This document shows positions 1 to 5,367 of a stretch of DNA of 12,412 nucleotides, piece after piece; the first letter of the stretch is position 1; every line of letters begins with the position of its first letter. The position numbers and the translations under genes were made by a program. The stretch spans positions 1 through 12,412 of the forward strand of contig WFYB01000179.1 in assembly GCA_015490315.1 (NCBI GenBank), read 5' to 3'. Below the pieces are notes generated by a model. The model saw only the letters and a list, made by a program, of their open reading frames with translations, had not been told where the DNA came from and did not search any database. This DNA is from Sulfurovum sp. (GTDB lineage Bacteria; Campylobacterota; Campylobacteria; Campylobacterales; Sulfurovaceae).

Positions 1-2
1 GT

Positions 3-92
3 ACAAACAAAACATATACCAAAAAAGCACATACTGCACCAAAATTCAAAATCGGTAAAACACTCAAAGACGCTGTCGCAGCGGGCAAGTAA
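3..92 (+). CDS. HU family DNA-binding protein, C-terminal fragment
   Basis: This is the last 29 codons of a gene that starts left of the window and ends with TAA at 90-92. The visible peptide contains KKAHTAPKFKIGKTLKDAV, which matches the end of HU/IHF-type proteins, where a PKFKPGK-like strand leads into the final short helix. HU proteins are small basic nucleoid proteins that bend and compact DNA. The dimerisation part and the DNA-binding arm are outside the window. A hairpin terminator follows directly. The call rests on a short segment, but the PKFK-x-GK-xLK signature is distinctive. Confidence 0.75.
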   Translation, partial: TNKTYTKKAHTAPKFKIGKTLKDAVAAGK

Positions 93-103
93 TTTACCTT
101 TTT

Positions 104-140
104 TCTCTATCGCCTCAAGGGCGGTAGAGACCTTTCTTTA
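104..140 (+). terminator. Rho-independent terminator of the HU gene
   Basis: A stem formed by CTCTATCGCC (105-114) and GGCGGTAGAG (120-129), with one G-T wobble and a TCAAG loop, lies 12 bp after the HU stop codon. T104 and A130 add one more pair. The T-rich stretch after it (CCTTTCTTTAT) is imperfect, so termination may be partial. Confidence 0.6.
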
Positions 141-159
141 TCCTATAAATTTTCTTCGC

Positions 160-202
160 TATACTTTCACATCTTAAAAACACATATTATTATCCTAAAG
201 GA
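160..202 (+). promoter_or_regulatory. Promoter -10 and ribosome binding site for the DUF5718 gene
   Basis: A TATACT -10 box lies at 160-165 with T-rich DNA upstream and no clear -35 box, as is common in Campylobacterota. AAAGGA at 197-202 sits 7 bp before the ATG at 210 and decides the start. The ATG at 203 opens a frame that stops after six codons. Confidence 0.5.
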
Positions 203-209
203 ATGGACA

Positions 210-1007
210 ATGCCGTTAGATAACACCATAGGACTTGGGGTCGCAGGAAACTTTGCACATCATCTGGAGCAGGCAGGTGAACTCAAAGATTTTGAGAATG
301 TTATGACAGAGGAGCCGGATGCTCCCAAAGGGATCTTCCCTTTTTACCTTCCTGGACATGAGAGCTTCTTGGGGGTTTACTGTATCGGAGAGGATAGACT
401 GGAGTTGCCATCCTATGAAGCCAACGCGCAGGTAGAGCCGGAGATCGCTCTGCGGTGCGAGATCGTCTACGATGCACAGATGCAGGTAGAAGATCTGAAG
501 ATTGAGGCGTTTACGACATTCAATGACTGTACGATACGCAAAGAGGGTGCGAAGAAGATCTCAGAAAAGAAGAGTTGGGGACCAAACTCGAAAGGGATAG
601 GGGATAAGTGGATCGAGATAGACCGTTTTGCAGAGGGGGGTGTGATGGATGCGTATCACCTCTGCTCCTACCTCAAGCGTGACGGCAAACTCCATCCATA
701 CGGTGTGGATGCACCGCTGCTTGGATACTCCTACTTCTATGAGAAGCTCAAAGCATGGCTCATCGAGAAGATGAATAGACAAGAGGATTTCGGACCGCTT
801 GAAGATATCTCGTCACATTTGAAAGCGTGCGGCTATCCGAAGGAGGCTTTGATATCTATCGGCGCGACTGCCTATGCGGAGTTTGGGGAGAAACACTATC
901 TCCAAAGTGGGGATGAAGTCTATGTGATCGCCTACCACAAGCTCAAGGATGCGCCGGATCTTCTCCCTTCCAAGAGCAAGATCATCCTTCATCAGAAAGT
1001 CATATAG
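210..1007 (+). CDS. DUF5718 family protein of unknown function
   Basis: This is a complete 265-residue soluble protein with no signal peptide or membrane segment. It opens with IGLGVAGNFAHHLEQAGE and contains PKGIFPFYLPG, the run EIALRCEIVYD, and FNDCTIRKEGAKKISEKKSWGP. I recognise this block pattern from the DUF5718 family, which is frequent in Campylobacterota. The arrangement of a QVEPEIAL-like segment and a K/S-rich GPNSKG segment recalls fumarylacetoacetate-hydrolase-like folds, but that is only a guess. No catalytic function can be assigned. It has its own promoter after the HU terminator, with a good AAAGGA site 7 bp before the ATG, and is convergent with the thioferritin gene, so it looks monocistronic. 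Confidence 0.8.
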   Translation: MPLDNTIGLGVAGNFAHHLEQAGELKDFENVMTEEPDAPKGIFPFYLPGHESFLGVYCIGEDRLELPSYEANAQVEPEIALRCEIVYDAQMQVEDLKIEAFTTFNDCTIRKEGAKKISEKKSWGPNSKGIGDKWIEIDRFAEGGVMDAYHLCSYLKRDGKLHPYGVDAPLLGYSYFYEKLKAWLIEKMNRQEDFGPLEDISSHLKACGYPKEALISIGATAYAEFGEKHYLQSGDEVYVIAYHKLKDAPDLLPSKSKIILHQKVI

Positions 1008-1017
1008 ATTATGTTTC

Positions 1018-1097
1018 CGATTTCACCTGATAGCTCTGGCAGTCGTGAACGCCCACTGTGTGGGTTTGACACTCCTTTGTTGACATCAGGTGAATCT
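1018..1097. repeat. Structured intergenic element with long nested stems
   Basis: TTCACCTGAT (1022-1031) pairs perfectly with ATCAGGTGAA (1085-1094), and GAT/ATC extend the stem past one bulged T. Inside is a second imperfect stem of GG/CC, AGT/ACT, GT/AC, AA/TT and CCCA (1052-1055)/TGGG (1061-1064) around a CTGTG loop. It fills most of the gap between two convergent stop codons. It lacks a run of T on either side, so it is not a standard terminator. It could be a dispersed palindromic repeat, a processing or stability hairpin, or a bidirectional Rho-independent-like stop. Confidence 0.6.
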
Positions 1098-1103
1098 CTA
1101 TCA

Positions 1104-1619
1104 TTAGACTATGGTGGCTTTTAGTTCCGCGACAAACTCTGTAATGTCGTCATGGAGTGCCTGCAGGTCCTCCTCGTGTTCCACTTCGTCTGCGAGGATT
1201 TGTGAGACCATATCGTAGGTGACGATATCTTTGTCTCTGGTCAGCTCAGCGATTTGAGAATAGACAGAGATCGCACACTGCTCCCCTTTGATCGCATCTT
1301 CAAGGATATCGACCACGTCAAACTCATTGGGGGCATCATAGCCGCAGTTGGTCTGCTCGAACCACTCCTTTGGGTGCAGAAGCGGCGTACCGCCAAGCTG
1401 CAAAATACGGTCAGCAACCATATTGGCATGTCTGAGTTCATCATTGGCATGCTGCTGCAGCTCGGCGATTGCAGCATCCTTCATGATCCCCTTGATCACT
1501 TTTGCCTCTATGAAGTACTGGTAGTATGCGAGCCACTCATCTGCATACGCCTTGTTCAGTGTAGTGATCAGTTCACCAATATCGATACCTTTGATGATCG
1601 AATTACCTTTGCGTGCCAT
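1104..1619 (-). CDS. Ferritin-like protein of the Dps-like (DPSL/thioferritin) type
   Basis: This 171-residue four-helix protein is predicted to be a cytosolic iron-oxidising cage subunit that removes Fe(II) and peroxide. Candidate metal ligands are E28, ExxH at E61-H64, E113, and ExxH at E145-H148. Two cysteines, C92 (in TNCGYDAP) and C115 (in GEQCAISVY), lie near the second pair of ligands. The pattern of Cys-x-x-(D/E)A, then GE/AERCA(I/V)xVY, then a TYDxxxxIL-x-(D/E)E-x-EHE segment matches the archaeal and Bacteroides DPSL proteins (thioferritins) better than classical Dps or heme bacterioferritin, from memory of those sequences. The start is set by GAAGGAGAAATC before the ATG. It stands alone, convergent with the DUF5718 gene. 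Databases may name it bacterioferritin. Confidence 0.8.
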   Translation of the reverse strand: MARKGNSIIKGIDIGELITTLNKAYADEWLAYYQYFIEAKVIKGIMKDAAIAELQQHANDELRHANMVADRILQLGGTPLLHPKEWFEQTNCGYDAPNEFDVVDILEDAIKGEQCAISVYSQIAELTRDKDIVTYDMVSQILADEVEHEEDLQALHDDITEFVAELKATIV

Positions 1620-1669
1620 GATTTCTCCTTCTTGGTATATGTATTAAGAATAAAAGTTATCCTTTGAAA

Positions 1670-1712
1670 AGTATAGCCTCTTTTTTCTTAAAGGAAAATA
1701 ATTATCATTTGT
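1670..1712 (-). promoter_or_regulatory. Thioferritin promoter with a Fur-box-like operator
   Basis: On the minus strand a TATACT -10 box (1675-1670) lies about 50 bp before the ATG. The 19-bp site at 1712-1694, read on the minus strand as ACAAATGATAATTATTTTC, matches 14 of 19 positions of the classical Fur consensus. It covers the place where the -35 box would be. Binding there would block RNA polymerase, which suggests iron- or peroxide-responsive control by Fur or the related PerR. That conclusion is inference from sequence. Confidence 0.5.
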
Positions 1713-1746
1713 TGTTTGGTGCGGTGCTGCTTGTTCAAGTATAGAG

Positions 1747-1771
1747 TAAAAAGGTCAATGAAAAATTGACC
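1747..1771 (-). terminator. Second terminator of dnaJ
   Basis: Read on the minus strand, GGTCAAT-TTTTC-ATTGACC forms a perfect 7-bp hairpin followed directly by TTTTTA. This is a classic Rho-independent terminator downstream of dnaJ and just upstream of the thioferritin promoter region. Confidence 0.8.
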
Positions 1772-1777
1772 ATAAGC

Positions 1778-1808
1778 AAATAAAGGTGTATGGAGTGAGT
1801 CCATACAC
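1778..1808 (-). terminator. First terminator of dnaJ
   Basis: A perfect 9-bp stem, GTGTATGGA/TCCATACAC with a 5-base loop, begins 9 bp after the dnaJ stop codon. On the minus strand it is followed by CTTTATTT. Together with the hairpin 15 bp further on, it forms a tandem terminator pair. Confidence 0.7.
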
Positions 1809-1817
1809 AGGAGGAAA

Positions 1818-2948
1818 TCAATTTTTAAACCAGCTTTTAACTCTGTCAAAAGCAGACTCAAAAGTGCTTTTGTGCGGACGACTCTCTACGCCGTAACTCT
1901 CCTGAAGCTTCTCAAGCAGTTTGCGCTGCTCGTCATTGATCTTTTTGGGCAACACCATTTTGATCTGCGCAATGAGCCGGCCCTTGCGCCCGCTGTGTAC
2001 ATCGGGGACACCCTCTCCCTGGAAGACAAACTGCTCTTTGTCCTTTGTGCCCGGTTTGAGATCCAGCTCTTTCTCGCCATCGAGTGTGGGGATGGTAATG
2101 GTCTCTCCGAGTATCGCCTGGGTGAAAAAGACAGGCACTTCGATATAGATATCATTGCCGCTGCGGATAAAGTGCTCATCCTCAAGGACATGGAATGTGA
2201 CATAGAGGTCACCGCGCTGTCCGTTTCGGCTCTCGTTTCCGTGTCCTCTGACACGCAGGCGGTTGCCGCTGTCGACACCGGCAGGGATATCGATCGTGAC
2301 ACGCTCTTCGCTCTCACTGTAGCCTTCACCGTGACATGCGGTACATGCATTCTGTGCGATCCTGCCTTCACCTTCACATTTGGGACAGGTCTGGGCAAAC
2401 TGAAATGCCCCCTGGCGCATCAGTACTTGTCCCTGACCGCCGCAGTAGTCACAGGTCTGGAGTTTGCCATCTTCGGCACCGGTGCCGCCGCAGCTGCTGC
2501 ATGGGCGTTTGTATCGCAGATCGATCTCTTTTTGACAGCCAAAGACCGCCTCATTGAATGCCAGCGTCAGCTCGATCTCAAAATCGAGCGCATATTTCTG
2601 TGACGGATCGCGTCTGCGTTCACCAAACCCGCCACCAAAACTGCCTCCGCCAAAGAAGGAGTTGAAAATATCCATGATATCGTCCATGCTGGCATTGCCA
2701 AAGCCGCTGCCCATGCCCTGTCCGGCAAGTCCCTCTTTGCCGTATCGATCATAGATGGCACGTTTCTCATCATCACTGAGTACCTGGTAGGCTTCATTGA
2801 TCAGCTTGAATTTCTCTTCGGCTTCTTGATCATCCGGGTTTCTGTCCGGGTGGTATTTGAGTGCGAGTTTTCTGTATGCTTTTTTGATCTCGGCACCTGT
2901 GGCATCCCGGCTGATCTCAAGCAGTTCATAATAGTCCATTTCTCTCAT
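1818..2948 (-). CDS. dnaJ: Chaperone protein DnaJ
   Basis: This Hsp40 co-chaperone delivers unfolded proteins to DnaK and stimulates its ATPase. From the chosen start the protein is 376 residues. Domains in order are a J domain with the KYHPDRN motif (HPD triad), a Gly/Phe-rich linker (FFGGGSFGGGFG), four zinc-finger repeats (CSSCGGTG, CDYCGGQG, CPKCEGEG, CTACHGEG), and the substrate-binding C-terminal barrels ending in a basic tail. The start at 2948 (MREMDYYELLE) is chosen because GGAGAGCGTG precedes it and the predicted transcript starts near 2990. The longer frame, open to an ATG at 2987, would begin almost at the transcript start with no ribosome site. It is monocistronic, with tandem terminators after it and a promoter back-to-back with the Dabb gene. 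Confidence 0.95.
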   Translation of the reverse strand: MREMDYYELLEISRDATGAEIKKAYRKLALKYHPDRNPDDQEAEEKFKLINEAYQVLSDDEKRAIYDRYGKEGLAGQGMGSGFGNASMDDIMDIFNSFFGGGSFGGGFGERRRDPSQKYALDFEIELTLAFNEAVFGCQKEIDLRYKRPCSSCGGTGAEDGKLQTCDYCGGQGQVLMRQGAFQFAQTCPKCEGEGRIAQNACTACHGEGYSESEERVTIDIPAGVDSGNRLRVRGHGNESRNGQRGDLYVTFHVLEDEHFIRSGNDIYIEVPVFFTQAILGETITIPTLDGEKELDLKPGTKDKEQFVFQGEGVPDVHSGRKGRLIAQIKMVLPKKINDEQRKLLEKLQESYGVESRPHKSTFESAFDRVKSWFKN

Positions 2949-2996
2949 CACGCTCTCCATTGGCTTGCCTCTTTCCAAGGCAATCATTTGGGGCGA

Positions 2997-3025
2997 ATTC
3001 TACCATAATTTGGATATAATCACAA
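2997..3025 (-). promoter_or_regulatory. dnaJ promoter
   Basis: On the minus strand TTGTGA (3025-3020), a 17-bp spacer and TAGAAT (3002-2997) form a sigma-70-like promoter. The -10 box is extended, reading TGGTAGAAT. The transcript should start near 2990, giving a leader of about 40 bases before the dnaJ ATG at 2948. No CIRCE-type inverted repeat was seen. Confidence 0.6.
3015..3020 (+). promoter_or_regulatory. -10 box of the Dabb-domain gene
   Basis: This is a perfect TATAAT, 28 bp before the ATG at 3049, with no recognisable -35 box. It lies inside the spacer and -35 region of the opposing dnaJ promoter, so the two promoters overlap physically. Confidence 0.6.
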
Positions 3026-3048
3026 AAATGATTTTCAGGGGTATCTCT

Positions 3049-3351
3049 ATGGTTGTACATATCGTATTATTCAAGTTCAAAGAGGAGAACAAGCAGCCCA
3101 ATATGATCCAGGCAAAACAGATGCTCGAAGAGCTGATGGGTGCCGTACCAAGCCTACGTAGTATCGATGTGGGACTCAACTTCTCCAAAGAGGATCGGGC
3201 GATGGATATGAGTATCATCACGACATTCGCAAGCAAGGAGGGTCTGGAGGCATATGCCGTGCATCCGGAGCATCTCAAGGTGGTCGACTTCATCAAAGAG
3301 GTGGTGGAGTACTCCAAAGTAGTGGATTATGAAAAGCACGATGTGCTTTAG
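3049..3351 (+). CDS. Dabb family (stress-responsive alpha/beta-barrel) protein
   Basis: This is a 100-residue dimeric alpha+beta barrel protein of the Dabb family. Diagnostic features are the first strand MVVHIVLFKFKEE, the segment SIDVGLNFS, and the YAVHPEHLKVVDFI helix that carries the conserved HPxH. Dabb proteins occur in bacteria and plants with few defined activities, so no reaction is assigned. The ATG at 3049 is preferred over upstream in-frame starts at 2965 and 3028 because it follows CAGGGG and a TATAAT box, and homologues begin M-V-x-H-(I/V)-V-x-F. The gene is followed by a terminator-like hairpin, so it appears to be transcribed separately from recR. Confidence 0.85.
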   Translation: MVVHIVLFKFKEENKQPNMIQAKQMLEELMGAVPSLRSIDVGLNFSKEDRAMDMSIITTFASKEGLEAYAVHPEHLKVVDFIKEVVEYSKVVDYEKHDVL

Positions 3352-3388
3352 TGAGGAGTGAGTAGTGAAGAGTGAAGAGTGTCGGTAT

Positions 3389-3414
3389 GCTTTTCTCCGA
3401 AAAGCCTTTATTTT
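3389..3414 (+). terminator. Terminator-like hairpin after the Dabb gene
   Basis: GCTTTTC (3389-3395) pairs perfectly with GAAAAGC (3399-3405) around a 3-base loop, followed by CTTTATTTT. The stem is short and AT-rich. The 33 bp before it are a GA-rich imperfect repeat of GAGTGA-like units with no evident role. Confidence 0.45.
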
Positions 3415-3453
3415 AAATAAAAGATCAGTATTGCCACTATACGGTAGTTTAGC

Positions 3454-4023
3454 ATGAAACAACACAAGATAGAAGCCTTTGAAAACTTGGTGGAGGCATT
3501 TGGTGCATTGCCCTCTATCGGCAAAAAGACGGCGATACGGCTTGCCTATCATGCGGTGATGGAGGATGGTTTTGCGGCGATGAAGCTGGCGCATGCGCTC
3601 GAAGTAGGGGTCAATGCCATCCAAAAATGCAGCAAATGCCACAATATGAGCGAAGATGAGCTCTGTACGATCTGCTCAGACCCCTATAGGGATACTACCA
3701 AGCTCTGTATCGTCCAAAGCGCCAAAGATATCCTCACGATCGAAGAGAGCGGGCAGTTTGACGGGGTTTATTATGTCATTAGTGAAGTGCAGGATATGGA
3801 TGAGTCGCATCTCTTTTATGCGGTAGAGGGGGTTGAGGAGATCATTTTTGCTTTTCCGCCGAGTATTGCGACAGATACGATGATCCTCTATATCGAAGAG
3901 AGGCTCAAAGGGCTTGATATCGTCTTTACCAAGATTGCACAGGGTGTACCAACGGGTGTAGAGCTGGAAAATATCGATGTGGTATCACTCTCGCGTGCAT
4001 TAGAAGCAAGAGTGAAAGTGTAG
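3454..4023 (+). CDS. recR: Recombination mediator protein RecR
   Basis: RecR acts in the cytosol in the RecF pathway, helping RecA load on single-stranded gaps. The 189-residue length is normal for the family. An N-terminal helix-hairpin-helix (FGALPSIGKKTAIRLAYH, about residues 16-33) is followed by a four-cysteine zinc finger at C59, C62, C71 and C74 (CSKC...CTIC). A Toprim domain begins at LCIVQSAKDI. The ribosome site before the ATG is weak (GGTAG). The gene is convergent with the DUF2059 gene, with 9 bp between stop codons. Confidence 0.93.
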   Translation: MKQHKIEAFENLVEAFGALPSIGKKTAIRLAYHAVMEDGFAAMKLAHALEVGVNAIQKCSKCHNMSEDELCTICSDPYRDTTKLCIVQSAKDILTIEESGQFDGVYYVISEVQDMDESHLFYAVEGVEEIIFAFPPSIATDTMILYIEERLKGLDIVFTKIAQGVPTGVELENIDVVSLSRALEARVKV

Positions 4024-4032
4024 GTGTCTGTT

Positions 4033-4602
4033 TTACTTTTTTGCGGGCTCTTTTTTTGCTTGCTTGTTGATCTCGGCAAGTTTTTTGTCGATCATCTTGC
4101 GCAGCTCATCCATGTGTCCTTGCAGTTTGCTCTGTCCTATCTGTGCACTTGCCGCAGCGATCCTTGGTGTAAGTGCGATATATTTCTGTCCTACATCTGA
4201 GGCGAAGAAGCTGTTCATCTTCTCAAGCTCCTCTTTGCTGTAGTTTTTGGCATAGAGTGCCGCGATATCTTTTTTGATCGCATCCCAGCCCATATATTTG
4301 TCAAAGAAACTTTGAATCATATCTCGAACGGCAGCAAGCTGCGGTGCCTGAGCGACCTGCATATCGGTGATCTGCTTGGTCATGCGGTTGTAGTTTTCTG
4401 CCATGTGCATCGTATCGAGCAGCGTGTAGGCAGCTTTGAGCCTATCTTCACTGGGCGCTTGTGTCTTGGCTGTAACTGTTTTGGCACGCTTCATTGTACC
4501 GCCGCATTTACCTTGTCCGCATTTGCCCGCCTCTGCACTGAGGCTAAGCGGCATCAGAAGTGCCACAGAGAGTAGAAGTCCTTTGCTTGTTGTCTTGATC
4601 AT
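4033..4602 (-). CDS. Exported DUF2059-like protein with an N-terminal KCGxGKCGG motif
   Basis: This 189-residue protein has a signal peptide (about residues 1-24, hydrophobic core LLLSVALLMPLSLS), so it should be periplasmic. Directly after the cleavage region comes AGKCGQGKCGGTMK (residues 25-38), a pair of Lys-Cys-Gly units likely to bind a soft metal such as Cu(I). A helical DUF2059-type domain fills about residues 70-150 (SFFDKYMGWDAIKKD, KEELEKMNSFFASDVGQKY). The tail is Lys-rich. DUF2059 proteins have no defined reaction. It is the third minus-strand gene after the oxidase and pcoB, 63 bp beyond pcoB, with AAGGA before its ATG. The KCG units recur in the cytochrome tail and the oxidase linker nearby, which supports a copper role by inference. 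Confidence 0.75.
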   Translation of the reverse strand: MIKTTSKGLLLSVALLMPLSLSAEAGKCGQGKCGGTMKRAKTVTAKTQAPSEDRLKAAYTLLDTMHMAENYNRMTKQITDMQVAQAPQLAAVRDMIQSFFDKYMGWDAIKKDIAALYAKNYSKEELEKMNSFFASDVGQKYIALTPRIAAASAQIGQSKLQGHMDELRKMIDKKLAEINKQAKKEPAKK

Positions 4603-4634
4603 TGTTATCCTTCATAGTTGGGTTTAATGTGAAA

Positions 4635-4643
4635 TTATTATAA
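4635..4643 (-). promoter_or_regulatory. Possible internal promoter for the DUF2059 gene
   Basis: In the pcoB-DUF2059 gap the minus strand reads GGGTTATAATAATTT, containing a good TATAAT -10 box with no recognisable -35 box. It lacks the TGCACACT half-sites of the other copper promoters. It may let the DUF2059 gene be expressed independently of the operon. GGGTT and AACCC flank the stretch as short inverted arms. Confidence 0.3.
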
Positions 4644-4665
4644 CCCATAATACTTAAGGGCACCA

Positions 4666-5355
4666 CTAAAACCAAAAACGCACCCCGACCACGGCATTGA
4701 CTTCATCGACGGGAGCATAGGTTCTGGTATTGCCAAAGGTTTTTTCCCAGTTGAGACCGATATAGGGTGCGAACTCGCGCCTTATTTCGTACCGCAGTCG
4801 CAGTCCCGCTTCGATACTGCTCAGTCCCGAACCAAGCTGCATGGCAGGGTCATCTTTGGTATAAAAGTCCGCCTCCAGCGAAGGTGTGAGGATAAGACGC
4901 TGGGTAAAAAGCATCTCATACTCCGCATCGAGACGCAGTCCGACATTGCCTTTGCTGCCCAACAGCAGGGCAGCGCGTGTCTCGAACCAGTAGGGTGCCA
5001 GTCCTGCGACGGCGACTTCTCCCCAGCTTCTGCTATGGGTGTCGGTTTTATCATAGACCAGACCCACCTGCAGATCCCAAAAGGGTGCGATCGCACGGGA
5101 GTAGACTAGCTCGTTCTGGGCGTTTTGTATCCCCTCGCTTGTTGCTTCACCGTCGCTGTAGAGGTAGAGTTTGTCCAGATCATACCCTATGTAGTAGCTC
5201 CCCTCCCAGCGACGGGTATGCTCCCCATTGCCATAGAGTTCGAACTTATCCATAAGCAGCATGGTACGCAGCGGATCGTCCCCGCCCGCAGCAAAAAGTC
5301 CCGGCGCAAACGAGGCTGCAATACATAGTGCGTAAAGTATCTTTTTGAGTTTCAT
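4666..5355 (-). CDS. pcoB: Copper resistance outer-membrane protein PcoB/CopB
   Basis: This 229-residue protein has a signal peptide (about residues 1-22) and then an outer-membrane beta-barrel ending in the aromatic RFWF. Diagnostic PcoB/CopB blocks are ELVYSRAIAPFWDLQVGL, GLAPYWFETRAAL, EMLFTQRLILTPSLE, and GLRLRYEIRREFAPYIGL followed by W-E-K-T-F-G. The Met/His-rich N-terminal region found in many CopB proteins is missing, so this is close to the bare barrel. It begins 12 bp after the oxidase stop codon, and AAAGGA of its ribosome site overlaps that stop. The two genes form the classic copAB/pcoAB pair. The family is needed for full copper resistance at the outer membrane; its transport activity is not settled. 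Confidence 0.92.
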   Translation of the reverse strand: MKLKKILYALCIAASFAPGLFAAGGDDPLRTMLLMDKFELYGNGEHTRRWEGSYYIGYDLDKLYLYSDGEATSEGIQNAQNELVYSRAIAPFWDLQVGLVYDKTDTHSRSWGEVAVAGLAPYWFETRAALLLGSKGNVGLRLDAEYEMLFTQRLILTPSLEADFYTKDDPAMQLGSGLSSIEAGLRLRYEIRREFAPYIGLNWEKTFGNTRTYAPVDEVNAVVGVRFWF

Positions 5356-5367
5356 TTTCAGTTCCTT

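Noticed and set aside
1018..1097. Hammerhead ribozyme, because CTGAT occurs in the folded element
   Set aside because: The conserved CUGANGA core and the GAAA segment are not both present in the required places.
1872..2603. Long open frame on the plus strand opposite dnaJ
   Set aside because: It is the antisense shadow of dnaJ: low-complexity composition, no ribosome site and no recognisable domain.
3352..3388. GA-rich repeat as a CRISPR, microsatellite or regulatory array
   Set aside because: The GAGTGA-like units are irregular and the stretch is only about 35 bp, with no spacers or conserved period.
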